Shown: positions 1 to 12,725, counted from the stretch's first letter. The stretch is DNA of 64,000 nt from Undaria pinnatifida (GCA_012845835.1 JABAKD010000024.1:5906078-5970077); one strand, 5' to 3'. Translations and numbers: made by a program. Notes: generated from the letters alone by a model not told the origin.

Positions 1-23
1 CCTAGTACTTGATCGAATTCAGC

Positions 24-1043
24 ATGGACCCCAAGCCAGCAGCTGCAGGCGGAGGCAGCGGAGCAGGTGAGCAGGTACCAGCGCAGGGGGCGGCACAGGC
101 GTCGTCACAGCATAGTCTCGTCTTACTGCATCAGGTGTCCCAGCATATCCAAGGACAAGGGGCGAGACTGGAAGCCATAGAGTAGCGACTGCAGCTGCAG
201 CAGCAGCAGCAGCAGCTGCAGCAACCGCAGTCGCAACTGCAGCACCCACTGCAGCAGCGACAACAGCAGCAGCACCCGCAACAGCATATGCAGCAGCCGC
301 CGCAATACCCACCCAATGCTTCAGCAACCCACAAATGCACTTTGCACCCCTTCCAGTGGGGGCCGGCTCAAGCCGGTGCTCAGCTGGTGGCAAGTGCCTT
401 TCCGCCCAAACCTCAGAACGCAAGCTTTGCGAGCATATCGCACAGTATGGTGGCAAAGGACGCGGCCAAGGGGAGGGTTAAACTGTGCAGCGAGGAAGGC
501 TGAGCGATATTTTGCATCCTCCGTGGAGGGAGGGCCGTATCCTCGGCCCTCTCAGCGGCAACGCTCTCAAACTTAGTTTGAAAAGTGGCCGAACCCACCA
601 CTAAGATGCTGAACATGTTACTAACGCTCTCCAACATCAACGTCCTAGCCTTCGGGCCGCCGGTACCCGAGGGCTGGGCGCAGTTCCCACGACACCCGGC
701 AAAACATTTTGCCGTGTTCATCAAGGCCTTTGCGATCGTCATGGCCTATGGCACCGAGTCGGCGTCCGAGATCTCCACGATAAGAACGAGGGGGCTATTG
801 GAAGAAATGCGCGCGGTACAAGGGCGTCTGGAGAAGTTCACGGATCATCACGCAGCCAGATTGGACCCACACAATGAAGATGTGGACAAGCGCATCTCCG
901 ACGCCATCAACGCCAACCTGACGGACTTCCTCGGGGCACTGCGAGATTATGCTGAGGCGCTTCGGCAAAGGCACGCCTTCTTGACGCCGGCCAGCGGATC
1001 GTGCCAACCGACGAAAACCCCGCGGTTTGAGCAGCTTTCTTGA
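24..1043 (+). pseudogene. Gag-like region with in-frame stops
   Basis: One frame runs from the ATG at 24 through MDPKPAAAGGGSGAGEQVPA, a stop at 183, a Gln-rich stretch (LQLQQQQQQLQQPQ) to a stop at 501-503, a further stop near 570, then an open segment to 1043 containing DHHAARLDPHNEDVDKRISD. It sits between the repeat end at 3-20 and the pol region, which is the gag position. There is no zinc knuckle. The assignment is positional. Confidence 0.4.
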
Positions 1044-1744
1044 CTGGTGGACCGAAATCACACACAACCTATTCGGGCGGTTTACCAACGGGCTGGTTGC
1101 ACCGCAGCAAAGGCTGTGGGCAAAACAGGGACGAGCAAGAGGAAACCGGTAGATTTTGTCGACTCGGTGGCACGAGCGCGGCCGCAAAACCAAGCCGCAA
1201 GCGCGGCATCCTCATCGTCTGTCTTCATCCAGTCTATGTCAGAGTGCAAACCGCCCGCCAGGGTGTGCGCTAGTAGCTGGAGAGGACAGAATTTAGAGAG
1301 GATTTCGTGTAAGTACGACCACGAAAACCGCCACCCGAGCGTGGCTCCCCCACCCCCGGGTGCGCCGCCCGTACAGATGTCGGCGCCGTCGGCAGCGCCT
1401 ACGCCAGCGACGACTCGCACCGCGACCAGCGCCGCCCCGCCCATCCAGAGCTCTCCCCCTCTTATCCCCCAGGCATCTGTCGCACGCTCCAGCAACAACC
1501 ACGGGCGAAGAAGCAACGGAGCAGGAGGCAGCAGCAACTGCGGGTACGGGCCTCTCCTTGCGACGGGGCCGACAAGGGAAGGGGTGGGGGGCGGTAGCAC
1601 CGGTGGCGTCGGACGCACGTAAGACGGTACGACTGCTCGCGGCTCCCCAACCCGGGTCCGTGGCACCGGAACTGTTCCATGGTAAATCAAGCGACGCAGG
1701 ACAGACCAAAAAGCAAAACTAATTTCGTTCACGGAAAAAACAAG

Positions 1745-2130
1745 CAAGACATAGCCGGCGATTCACCGGGTAGGCAGCATTCTTCTCATGGGAATGAACA
1801 GACAAGGGTCCGGGCCGGTTCATCAGGCACACAGAAATTCCCACACAAGGAATCCAGTCATGAAACCCTCGTTGATCCATCAGGCAGACATAACTCCCCT
1901 CGCGACAAAAACAGGCAAGAGATTCACGTCGATCCACCAGACGGGCGGAATTTCTCGCACGGAAAAAGCAGAAAAGATATCTTATTTAATCCATCATGCA
2001 GGCAGAACGTTGAGGACGACAGAAACAGACCAGATATGCCAGATGATCCACCAGGCAGACAGAACCTTCCCGCGGGAAAAGGAGACAAGATATCCCAGCT
2101 GACCCATCAGGCACATGCTACGATTGAGGC
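1745..2130 (+). repeat. 57-bp tandem repeat array, forward orientation (7 units)
   Basis: Units begin near 1761, 1818, 1873, 1930, 1987, 2043 and 2099 with GATCCACCAGGCAGACAGAA-type starts. The period of 57 bp keeps a 19-residue repeat (DPPGRQNFPHGKNRQDI-like) open in frame across 1679-2149. Confidence 0.8.
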
Positions 2131-2159
2131 AAACCGTTTTTTTGTCTGAAATGGTTTCT

Positions 2160-2245
2160 GTTTCTCAATGACGGGGCTCCTTAACCCAAACCCCTCTGAA
2201 TTAGGCCATTTATTTTGCATGATTCTCGTCGTGTACCTCCATCAG
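2160..2245 (-). mobile_element. TIR element family A, internal fragment
   Basis: TCTCAATGACGGGGCTCCTT at 2164 matches 34738. The fragment lies between the two opposed 57-bp arrays. Confidence 0.5.
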
Positions 2246-2379
2246 GAGGCGTCGTCGACGCCGACCCGCCCCCTGACGCTCCGACACCATTTTGATCCGA
2301 TGCTGCGCCACTTTGTCCGTCGGGGGTCTTGCGCCTGCTATATTGTGTGTCTGGTGTATCTGAGATGACCCCTTTGTCT

Positions 2380-3290
2380 GTTTCTCCCGTGAGGGAGATT
2401 CCGCCTGCTTGTTGAGTCAACGACAAAATCTTATCTGTTTTCCCCGTGAGGGAAATTCTGCCTGCCTGATTGATGGATCAACTGGGATCTCTCGTCAGAA
2501 TTTCTTGTGAGGAAAATTCTGCCTGCCTGGATGATCAATTGGGGTATCTTCTCTGTTTTTCCTGTGGGGGAATTCTGCCTGCCTGGTGGATCAACGTGGA
2601 TATCTTGTCTGGATTTCTTATGAGGGAAATTATGTCTTCCTGACGGATCAACTACGATATCTTCTCTGTCTTTCCTGAGAGGGAACTTCTGTCTGCCTGG
2701 TGGATCAACTCGGATCTCTTGCCTGTTACTCCCGTGAGGGGAATTCTGTCTTTCTGGCGGATCAACTTGAATCGGTTGAGTTCAAGCTTCGGCGGGGGGG
2801 GGGGGGTACCCCCAGGTTTCACTACCGTGTCTACGCCAGTCGCAAGGGTGACCCTGTACGTCACCGACGAAAACACGTCAAGCGATTTCGTTTGGCGCAG
2901 CGTAGCTACCCACCCCATTGGAGATTCATCATAAAAAAATAAAACAACACGGAAGCCTATGACCGCATGGAACAGGGGGGTCACTCGCGCGAGTGACCCC
3001 GAACCACTGCAGAAAAAGAGTGGCGAAAAGGGGGTAAAACAACGTAACCCCCCAACCGCAAGCATTGGACCTTGTCTGAATTTCTTGTGAGGAAAATTCT
3101 GCCTGCCTGGTGGATCAACTGGCATCCCTTCTCTGTCGCTCCCGTGAGGGGAATTCTGCCTGCCTGGTGAATCAATTGGAATCTCTTGTCTGCATTTTTG
3201 TGAGGGGAAATTCTGTCTGCCTGTGAGATCAACTAGGATAGCTTCTCTGTTTTCCCCCGTGAGGTAAATTCTGCTTGAATGAATGACGCG
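2380..3290 (-). repeat. 57-bp tandem repeat array, inverted orientation, interrupted
   Basis: The same unit as 1745-2130, read on the other strand (GAGGGAAATTCTGCCTGCCTG...TGGATCAACT). About seven units lie at 2380-2770 and four at 3065-3285. A block at about 2771-3064 with a poly-G run and a 24-bp palindrome interrupts it. Together with the forward array it forms a large imperfect inverted repeat around 2140-2380. Confidence 0.75.
2977..3000. repeat. 24-bp perfect palindrome, copy 1
   Basis: GGGGTCACTCGC followed by its exact reverse complement, then CGAACCACTGCAGAAAAAGA. Two more copies are at 6474-6497 and 15345-15368. Confidence 0.85.
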
Positions 3291-3425
3291 TGCTATGAAA
3301 GAGGTTCACCACTTCTTTTCTGAGGTTCTTCAACCTTGGGAGCTTAAGATCTCTCCCAAAAACTGATTTGGAGAAATATAAAACTGCTACTAGATGAAAA
3401 ATCGCATCCCCTAGCAAAAATTGTC
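3285..3425 (+). mobile_element. TIR element family A, left part only
   Basis: Starts GACGCGTGCTATGAAAGAGG and continues through GGGAGCTTAAGATCTCTCCC as in the other copies; the right end is missing. Confidence 0.6.
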
Positions 3426-3650
3426 ATACCCCAACCCGAACTTAACCAACGGGGAGAGTCCAACCAAGTAAAGCATGACATAGTTTCGCTAACGTTCAAG
3501 TGGTGGGAGAAGAAAGATAGCATGAACAACATAGACGTCGGTATGAAAGTATGGAAACGAATCACTAACGAACTGATGAACACCTGTACACAGCTTGCTA
3601 GGTTGCATGGAGGCTAACTGGGAGACGTCGCAAAAAGAATCGGCGGCACC

Positions 3651-4830
3651 TTGGTGTCACCGCCGTTGAACGTGCGCGGCGTCGAGCAGTACTTCGGCAC
3701 CACAAAACGCTTTCCGGCCATTGACGACCTATTGGAAATAGTAGCTAACGGCGTTACCGCTAGAACCGCTAGCTCTGAGCCAGACCTAGCAAAGACACTA
3801 AAGTACGGCAACCACCGTAGCGTTGAAGAACACCTACCTAAGATATGGGAGAAAGTATTTGATGACGTAAGAAGGAATCGATGTCTGGTAATGAATAGAG
3901 CAAACGCGCCGGAGGTAGAGGATGTTCGAGTAGCCCCTCTGGCGGCCGCCTTCACCAACAAGGTGCGAATTATAAACGATTTTTCCTTTGACCCTAGAAC
4001 AATTCGGGGAGTGCAGGCCGTGAATCGCTGACAGACGTAGTAGCTCGATGCTTGTGTGGAAAATCCCTGCCCAAATTATTGGCCGAAATTACCAGTCGGA
4101 GAGTAAAATACCCAGACAAGAGAATACTGATGCCAAAAGCCGACGTGTCCGACGCTTTCAGAAGCGTACGCATAGCCCAAGACCAAGCGCAAAACTTCGG
4201 TTATGTTTTGGGAGATGTTTTGGTAGCTGACCCTCGACTCACCTTTGGATCGGCAGGATCGCCGGGGTTCTGGGGGCTCGTGTCGGCGGCGGCGGCATAC
4301 GCACACTGCAACACCTCGTTAACAGATGCGGTAATGCTGCCTAAAGGGATCGCCATGATGTTTCATGCAAGAATCACGGAACCCTGGGAAGTTGGCAAGC
4401 CCAACAAGCCCCCGGCGAGGCCGGGGTTCGACCGACAAAGGGAGGGGGGCTCCTGGACCCGTTTTTTACCACGGTATCCGTTGACGATTACCTCTTGGCG
4501 CGAGTGCTACAGGATTCGAATGATCGTTCCGCGCTGACATCGTCAGCGTTTAGCCTCAGACCATGCTAGACTGACATCGTCAGCGTCGTTAGCCTTAGAC
4601 CATGATAGACCGCTCGGACCGGGAGAAATGGGCGAAATCCCTATCCTGGCGCAGAAGAAGAGCGCTGATTGGGACACCATTATCGACCGGTTAGGGTGCA
4701 CTATCGACTCACACCACATGGGCATCTCCACAATCCAAGCGAAGGTAGAAGCGATTAGGGAGCTTGTAGAGCGAGAATGGCGTTGCGATAGAATAAAGCG
4801 AAAGCACAAGAGGCGCTTAGCGTAGCAGGA
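3651..4830 (+). pseudogene. Reverse transcriptase, frameshifted (DIRS-type)
   Basis: Segments in different frames align in order: VEEHLPKIWEKVFDDVRRNR and VRIINDFSFDP (3800-4000), MPKADVSDAFRSVRIAQDQA (4130-4190), LTFGSAGSPGFWG (4240-4275), the catalytic TTVSVDDYLLARVLQ around 4469-4513, and the thumb-like SADWDTIIDRLGCTIDSHHM (4662-4720). The Asp in KADVSDAF and the Asp-Asp of VDDY are the polymerase acids. Stops and shifts occur near 4029, 4440 and 4540, so no active enzyme can be made. Confidence 0.7.
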
Positions 4831-5500
4831 AAGCTATGGAACATCACGTTCGTGGTAAGAGCCGGCAGGTATTTTTTGTGGAGGTTGTTTCGCCTCACGG
4901 GCCTGCACAAGGAAGGCAGAACTAAACCAGGAACTCGGAGGATCGTCCGCCTGGGACGGGAATTCCATGGGGACCTAGCCTTCTAGAAGTGGGCGATCGA
5001 TCAGAGACTTATGAGTCAGGGAGGGTCTCTGAGCGCCCCCTTTTGCGCGCACGTTTTCCATAAACCCGTAAGGCGCTATTTTCTCAGACGCCGGATTCGA
5101 TGCCATTTTTTCGGGTACTGCCCCGATCTTCAGGTTGTTTTGGGGTTACACCACAGACCCGCACAGCTATCCTCAGAAATTAAGCGAACTAAGAGTTGCG
5201 AGATCACTATGAACTTTCTCGAACTGTGCGGCATGATCGTCACGGTCTTTGTTGTACAGATTTTGTTGGTCGACAGACCCACCTCCGAGGGCGAATCCGC
5301 CATGATTCGAGGGGACAACATATCGGTGGTATCGGGGTGAACCGGTGTGGAAGCTCGCACGATAGACGCGCTGGGATCGTCATGAGATTGTCAGGCCACA
5401 TGGAAATTGAGAACGGTTGGTTGGTGTCAAGTTGCAAACATATTCCCGGGGTGGAGAATCGCTTGACGGGCGGTATTTCGAGATGGCTGGAAGAGGAGAT
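4831..5500 (+). pseudogene. RNase H and connection region of the retroelement, broken
   Basis: Recognisable stretches are RAGRYFLWRLFRLTGLHKEG (near 4860-4920), RLGREFHGDLAF with W before WAID (near 4950-4995), SGHMEIENGWLVSSCKHIPG and VENRLTGGISRW (near 5383-5490). The closing HIPGVEN-x-x-xGxSRW is typical of RNase H in DIRS-type elements. Frameshifts fall near 5030 and 5330. Confidence 0.6.
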
Positions 5501-6473
5501 GCAGAACAATGTTAACCGCTTGACGCAAGAGCAGGGATGGAGGCGACAAGACTTAGCCGGAGGGAATACTGTTCGAGATAGTATATTAGACCTGAACCTC
5601 CCAAAGAGAGACTGAACGACCGCGTGTGGAGGTTATAGATGCATTCAGCACACAGAACATTAAATGGAGATGGTGTCCAAAGTTAGAACGAAGGCCCAGG
5701 CTAAAAAAAATTACACCAGACGTGGATGAGGAGGCTCTGATTAGAATCATGCTCGACCGCGGGCATAGATAAGCCCGGCCTTCTCACACGAACCGGTCCG
5801 AAGAACTGATAAACGAATGCAATCACTCGATCGCACGCACGTAAATCTCGCCCGTACTCTTAACCGCAGGAACAGCAGGACGGACAGAAAGTGACGACGC
5901 GAAGGTGGCCAGACAGATCGAGACCCTCTCGCTCAGTTCTGTGGGCGAAAGCACTAAGAAGGAGTATATAAGCAAATGGGAGACGTGGGTAAAAGAGCTC
6001 GCCCGCAACAATGTAAGCCCGTGGCTGTTGGAGGCGGATGGGGTAGATAGCGCCGTGTCACCGCGCTCGCCAGGTTTATGGCGTCGAGGTTTTTCGTGCA
6101 CAGGAATCAGACCGGGACGACTCGGGGGCATTTAGCGGCGACCAGACATTCCCACAAGATGTTCGCGGGGTGGGAGCTCCCCACTTCGCATTGCATGATA
6201 GTCGCGGTCGGCAAGGGAAAAGATAGAGCTCACGGGAAATCGGTGGTGTGCCTCAGAGTAAAGAAACTTAGGGTCAAGTATACGGCAGAGGGAACACCCC
6301 AATTTTGCACTCCCGGGCTTGAGCCAACTCGCGCGAGTGACTCGGCACCTCACGTGTAGGACAAGAATGCGTTAGGCGATGCTTTGGGGGCAGCGAAGAT
6401 AGCCATTCCATTGCGGGCTGATTTCGTCAAGTTATCTCACACCCCAGCAAGCCTAAGACCGCAGAAGAACAGA

Positions 6474-6497
6474 GGGGTTACTCGCGCGAGTGACCCC
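6474..6497. repeat. 24-bp palindrome, copy 2
   Basis: One mismatch from copy 1, followed by CGAGCCAATG and a poly-A run. It lies 42 bp before the TIR element at 6539. Confidence 0.8.
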
Positions 6498-6538
6498 GAG
6501 CCAATGAAAAAAAAAAACGCCTCAAAAAATGGATCCCC

Positions 6539-6783
6539 GACGCGTGCTATGGTATAGAGGTGCGCCGCTTTTTTCTGAGGTCCATCTGTTTGGGAGCTTC
6601 AGACCTCTCCCAAAAAACTGGCATGGGCCAAAATCAGAATCTGCCACCCGATGGAAAACCCCATGGCCTAGGTACACGACGAGAATTGAGTAAAATAAAT
6701 GGGGCGTATTTCCGACGATTTTGCCCCGTCATTCAGAAACCAAAAATGCCAAAAAATGGTATACCTCTATCGTTGCACGCGTC
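6539..6783 (+). mobile_element. TIR element family A (MITE-like), complete, inside the recombinase pseudogene
   Basis: Left end GACGCGTGCTATGGTATAGA; right end TACCTCTATCGTTGCACGCG, its near-inverse. The 245-bp interior has no coding capacity and carries the family landmarks CCCATGGCCTAGGTACAC, ATTTCCGACGATTTTG and CCCGTCATTCAGAAA. It splits the recombinase region, so it inserted after the retroelement. Confidence 0.75.
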
Positions 6784-7555
6784 CCGCCTACCGTAGCCTG
6801 AGTCTTACCTTGGGAGATGTTGATTGCGGATCTGGGAACGGTTGAGCAGATGGGGGCAACGGGAAACCTCGTTTTGGGAGGAGCTGGCCCTGTCATACCT
6901 CCTTCTCTGTCTAGCCTCAGAAGTTTGGGCTTGCGGAAACGGGCTGGTGCACGCAGAGTTCTTCTTGACTAGAGGAAGGAAAAATACGATCTGCAACGGG
7001 CCTACTGGGCTCGTCGGGTCACACCGAAAGAGGGCAGACCGAGTGGAGGTTTTATTCAGAGCGTTGAAAGCAGATCAGAAGAGAGTCTAATGGCGACGAT
7101 TACAAGAACTAGAGTAAGGTCTAACAACACCGACCAGTAAGGAGGTAACGACTTGGACGCAGTTGGGAATCTGCTCGATTGGTTTCACTCGCATTCGGAT
7201 TTGGGGGAGCGCGCGCCACTAATGCAGGAAAATTGTGGGGGGACAGGTGGCAGGTCATCTCACGTTCAGAGCCCACGCTTGCTCTGAGAGAATTTGTGGG
7301 CAGTATGGCGAACCATCCACAGAAATTCGCCCTGCACTCAGGAAGAATCGGAGGAGCCACGCACTCGCCGGGGTGCGGTGCGGGGCAATGGCAATATAAA
7401 CCCAGCGCGCCGGACGCTGGAAATCAACAACGTTCATGGTTTATGTCAGAGTAGGGGGGGAAGGCGCGGAGTTCGGTCCAGGGCGCTCACTCGGATCGCC
7501 AGACTGGCCGCCGGCTAAATTGATATGATATGCTATCGGGCTGGCCTAATGGGGT

Positions 7556-7962
7556 AGAAATGCCTCGCTCGGAGGGGCGAGGGCATGAGCTCTATAGTAA
7601 GTTGAGGGCGGGGTGGTCCGATGGGGATAACCTACTGTGAAGAAAGCGAGTGGGGCGTTTTTTCACAGTATAGTAAAAGTAATGGTTTTTCGTCGGTTTT
7701 AGTTTTTCATGTTTCTTCGTCTTTTGAGGACAAAATAGTAACGCCAGAATTATTGAGCCAAAGCTAAATGTAGGATTCGGTACATAGGGGAATCCGTAGT
7801 TTGTGGAGACGGTGTTGAATTCGGGAAACGGGGCCCACACGGTCCAGGCGAGCGTGAGCGAATACGAAGGATATAAGAAGAGGCACATGGTCGTTCTCGG
7901 CTAACAACTACGCACTGGAAGGCCGGGGCAATCGCCGGCACTTGATTGAATCCCACCCACCC
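7556..7962 (+). repeat. Direct repeat of the retroelement, first 3' copy
   Basis: Begins AGAAATGCCTCGCTCGGA and ends CACTTGATTGAATCCCACCC. It is a diverged copy of 9067-9468 along its whole length. A small hairpin (GCCTCGCTC against GAGGGGCGAGGGC) lies at the left end. It ends directly at the (GA)n tract. Confidence 0.8.
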
Positions 7963-7974
7963 ACCCTATCGCTC

Positions 7975-8500
<526 letters not shown>

Positions 8501-9000
8501 NNNNNNNNNNNNNNNNNNNNNNNNNNNNNNNNNNNNNNNNNNNNNNNNNNNNNNNNNNNNNNNNNNNNNNNNNNNNNNNNNNNNNNNNNNNNNNNNNNNN
8601 NNNNNNNNNNNNNNNNNNNNNNNNNNNNNNNNNNNNNNNNNNNNNNNNNNNNNNNNNNNNNNNNNNNNNNNNNNNNNNNNNNNNNNNNNNNNNNNNNNNN
8701 NNNNNNNNNNNNNNNNNNNNNNNNNNNNNNNNNNNNNNNNNNNNNNNNNNNNNNNNNNNNNNNNNNNNNNNNNNNNNNNNNNNNNNNNNNNNNNNNNNNN
8801 NNNNNNNNNNNNNNNNNNNNNNNNNNNNNNNNNNNNNNNNNNNNNNNNNNNNNNNNNNNNNNNNNNNNNNNNNNNNNNNNNNNNNNNNNNNNNNNNNNNN
8901 NNNNNNNNNNNNNNNNNNNNNNNNNNNNNNNNNNNNNNNNNNNNNNNNNNNNNNNNNNNNNNNNNNNNNNNNNNNNNNNNNNNNNNNNNNNNNNNNNNNN
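8501..9000. other. Assembly gap (500 N)
   Basis: A run of 500 N, probably a placeholder of fixed size caused by the GA repeat. Confidence 0.98.
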
Positions 9001-9066
9001 GGCGGGAAACACCTGTCCCTGCTGAGGATCATATCGACAAGAATCCTCGCAAAACCCCCTTTGCAT

Positions 9067-9468
9067 AGAGATGCCTCGCTCGGAGAAGCGAGGGCGTGAG
9101 TTATATAGTAAGTTGAGGGTAGGTTAGCTCGCGATAGGAAGAACTTGCTGTCAAGAAAGTGAGTGGGACGTTTTTTCACAGTATAGGAAGGCTTTAGTTT
9201 TTGGTTTTTTTATGTTTTCTTCATCGCTTGGGGAGAAAATGTAAAGCCAGATTTATTGAGCCAAAACTAAATGTAGGATTCGGTACGTAGGGAAATGCGT
9301 AATTTGTGGAGGCGGTGTTGAATTCGGGAAACGGGGACCACACGGTCCAGGCGAGCGTGAGCGAACATGAGGGACAGAGAGAAGAGACACCGGGTCGTTC
9401 TCAGCTAGCAACTGCGCATTGGAAGCCGGGGCATCATCTAGTACTTGATCGAATTCCTACCCACCCAC
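9067..9468 (+). repeat. Direct repeat of the retroelement, second 3' copy
   Basis: Shares GCCTCGCTCGGA, GTTTTTTCACAGTATAG, TAAATGTAGGATTCGGTAC and GGTGTTGAATTCGGGAAACG with 7556-7962. It ends CTAGTACTTGATCGAATTC, the same string that opens the window at 3-20. Confidence 0.8.
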
Positions 9469-10559
9469 AAGGGGTGGGGGGGGTGGGGGGGGTGGAACAG
9501 TGGAACCGAGAGAGGGTATGGGGTTAGAGATGGTCTCTACTGTTACGTATCATATATAGTGCTCATTCTTCTTTCGCACTGCCAGGCTGGTGGGTTTCCT
9601 AACACATAATAACATAGGTTGCTGAGCACAGGATGTGGTGTATAAAAAGAGTAGTAAACACTACCACCCGGCTGATATCACCTCATTATCTTTCTGTCCA
9701 TCTAGCATCAAGTCTTCTGGAATAATAATCAATACCAGGTGGGTGATATAAAGGGATGTCTTCTTGCTACAACCGTCAGATTTGTCCCCAATAAAGATTT
9801 ATAGTTGCCGCGCACATGTTGAAGTGTCCCGCTCGCCCCCTCTTTTCCCCTCCGATCCCTCTTGTTCAAACGCCCCACCAAAAATCAAAACCTGCCTGAG
9901 TATTAAACACTACCAGCCAGCTGATATCACCTCATTATTTTTCTAGCCATCCATAACGTAGCTCCAGTTCACCCCCCCACCCCCCCCCCCCAGGCCATTT
10001 TTTCTTCTTCTTATCCACCCTTTTGTAAAAACGACCCACCTACAATCGAAATCGGCCAGAGTAATAAACACTTCTGCGCAATTTATAGCACGTCATTATC
10101 TTTCTAGCCATCGATGACGGAACTTTCATTCATACCCGCGCCCCAACGCCCCCTCCTTCCCCACCACCCGCACCATCGCCTAGATCTAGCACCACGCGTA
10201 TAGCAAACCCCTACATCTATGCGACCTAAAGATGTGGGTTAAAAAACCTCTTCTGTCCCCCCCCCACCTCACCTCCCCCCCCCCTTCCCCACCCCCTCCC
10301 CCACCCCCCTTCCCCTCCCCACCCCCCCCCCGAGCCCCCCCCCACCCCCTCGAACGCTCCGCCCTCTCCTCACTGATTGTACGACTTACAGGATATGATT
10401 TATAGTTGCCACGCACAGATTGAGCTGCCCCGCCCGCCCCCCCTCCCCTCTTGATCAAATCCAGGCCCCTATGTCCATAAAACCTCCGCCCTCCCCTCAC
10501 CGGTTGTTCGACATACAGGATTCGCTAGATAAACTGATGCATCTCCTCCCACAGCTGTC

Positions 10560-10800
10560 AGATTTTATCCCCCTCCAAAACGGGTTTTATTGTGTCCGCG
10601 CGCACAGACTGACTAACATCACCCCGTTGACCCGGATAGATACACTGTAATTCCACGGGAAGTCGCCGACCTATATCCTTAATGAGGACACACAACCTGT
10701 AATACGCGCGATCGAAGTATCACACACAGCCTGCAAAGATGAGTGTCGACGAAACCATCTCACAGCGGGAGTGTATTTTAGTTTTTATAATAAAATGATG
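10560..10800 (+). repeat. Family D dispersed repeat (copy 1)
   Basis: GCGCACAGACTGACTAACAT ... GGGAAGTCGCCGACCTATAT ... CGCGCGATCGAAGTATCACA ... GCAAAGATGAGTGTCGACGA. About 240 bp; shared with 11815-12030 and 46770-47010. Confidence 0.75.
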
Positions 10801-11814
10801 TTCAATATAATATGATAGGGGCGGCTCATCTTTCGAGGTAGAAAGCAATTTATGTGACATAACAAAGGATGTGTATGTGCTATGATGGCGGCCGCTCTTC
10901 TTCCGATGAAGTTCAAGCTTCAAGCATGTATACCCTTTTTCGAAGTTACAGGTGATACGTATGCATGCAGCAAAACAAAATAATACGTACCCTACATAGT
11001 GCGTATTATTACCTGCTGTTACCAGCCTGTTACGTGCGTATACAGCAGTGTATTTTTCTTTCTCGTACGCATTAAAACCGTTTATATTGCTGGGGTCATT
11101 ACCTTTCTAGCCATCCATGTCGCAGCTTTAAGTCATCCCCCCCCAACGCCCCCTACTTCCTCACCACCCGCACCATCGCCTAGACCTAGCACCACGCGTA
11201 TAGCAAGCCCCTACATATATGCGACCTAAACCTGTTAACCCCCCCCCCCCCCCTTTCTCCGCTCCCTCGTGCTCAAACGCCCCACCTAACATCGAAAACT
11301 GCCAAAGTAATAAACACTTCCACGCAGTTGACATCACCTCATTATATTTCTAGAGTCATCCATGCCGCTGCTCCAGTTCATCCCCCCCCCCAACGCCCCC
11401 TCCTTCCCCACCACCCGCACCATTGCCTAGACCTGGCACCACGCGTATAGCAAACCCCTATATCTACGCGACCTAAAGCTGTTAAAAGACCTTTTGTACC
11501 AACTCCCCCCACACACACACTCGAACACTCCGCCTTCTCCTCACTGGTTGTACGACTTACAGGATATACATGATAAACTGGTGGATTCCTACCACAACCG
11601 TCAGATTCGTCCCCTTCAAGGATTTTATAGCTTCCACGCACAGATTGAGTTGCCCCGCCCGTCCCCCCCCCCCCCCCGCTCCCTCTTGTTCAAACCCAGG
11701 CCCCCACGCCCTTAAAAACTCCGCCCTCCCCGCACCGGTTGTACGACGTACAGGATACACTTGATAAACGGATGCTTTTCCTTCCACAGCTGTCAGATTT
11801 TGTCCCCCTCAAAA

Positions 11815-12030
11815 ACGGGTTTTATAGTTTCCGCGCACAGACTGACTAACATCACCCTGTTGACCCTGATAGCCACACTGTAGTTGCAAGGGGAGTCGCC
11901 GACCTATATCCATAATGAGGACATACAACCCGTAATGCGCGCGATCGGAGTATCACACACAGCTTGCGAAGATGAGTTTCGACAAAATCTTTGATCTCAC
12001 AGCTGGAGTGTATTTTATTTTTGCAATATT
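11815..12030 (+). repeat. Family D dispersed repeat (copy 2) with [15 protein letters not shown] frame
   Basis: Same order of blocks as 10560-10800. The 3' end opens a frame [20 protein letters not shown] at 11972. The frame recurs in other copies; no complete protein is seen. Confidence 0.75.
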
Positions 12031-12475
12031 GCTGGTGGTCTACGAGGTACGTGACCTCGTCCCAGTGCGTTTTCTTCTCGTACAGTGCCCTGTTACATAT
12101 CGCACGACGATGATGATGGTGCTAGGGTTACGCGCTCGCAGCTTTTGTCTTGTGCCGATCTGCCGTTCATCGCCTTAGCTCACCCAGCCAGCTCGTTCGC
12201 ACGTGCTCTCGTTATCATCGCCACAAGTCACTCGGCCCGCTTCTTGGCACGTGCTCTCGTTGACGCTCAATATCCAGTCGGTTTTGCTTCTCCCCCGCCC
12301 CCTCAAAAAAGAGATCCTGCTCGCTGCTGTTGCGTGCGGTACGTTTTCACAATGATCTTAAAAAAACATTGTTTCCATGACGGTATATAAATATGCAAAA
12401 GTACGAAGCCCTGCTACCGCCACCACCACCACCGCGACAGGAGCATGTACGGAGTACGGGGTGGTGGCGATGGTA

Positions 12476-12725
12476 GATGCCTGCTACGGTACAGGTACAC
12501 CACTTGTTTTTCTGGTTTTCCTGGCTTTAGGAGCTCAGGACCTCTCCTAAAAAGCTGATTTGGAGAAAAATAAAACTGCTACCGGATGAAAAAATCCCAT
12601 GGCCTAATACACCGAAAATCATGAAAAAAATGGTATGCGTTTCAGGCGATTTTGGGTCAAGAAGCCCCGCCATTCAGAAAACATTTCACACGACAACTGC
12701 TGCCTCTATCGTCGTAGCACGCATC
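12476..12725 (+). mobile_element. TIR element family A, diverged copy
   Basis: Left end GCCTGCTACGGTACAGGT, right end CCTCTATCGTCGTAGCACGC. Interior has CCCATGGCCTAATACACC and CCCGCCATTCAGAAAACA. Confidence 0.7.

Larger units (their letters stand above)
5905..7500 (+). pseudogene. Tyrosine recombinase of the retroelement, broken by frameshifts and an insertion
   Basis: The N-terminal SAM-like part reads SLSSVGESTKKEYISKWETW (5930-5990). Then come HSHKMFAGWELPTSHCMIVA (6145-6205), and after an insertion at 6539-6783, KRADRVEVLFRALKADQKRV (7027-7086), SEPTLALREFVGSMANHPQK, the catalytic FALHSGRIGGAT (His-x-x-Arg, near 7325-7360) and FMVYVRVGGEGAEF with the presumptive catalytic Tyr (near 7434-7475). 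The last two are in different frames. Ends soon before the direct repeat at 7556. Confidence 0.65.
9470..12475. other. Gene-free repeat mosaic
   Basis: Besides the family-D copies, it has three copies of ACCACCCGCACCATCGCCTA...GCGACCTAAA (near 10160, 11165 and 11408), five copies of AATAAACACTTCCACGCAGT-like plus TTTCTAGCCATCCATG blocks, and several C-runs. No supported coding sequence. Confidence 0.7.

Noticed and set aside
1745-3290. CRISPR-like array
   Set aside because: Units are contiguous diverged 57-bp repeats with no unique spacers, in a eukaryotic retroelement context.
12085-12390. 101-codon frame MPCYISHDDDDGARV...
   Set aside because: No recognisable domain, no splice or neighbour support, and surrounded by repeats.
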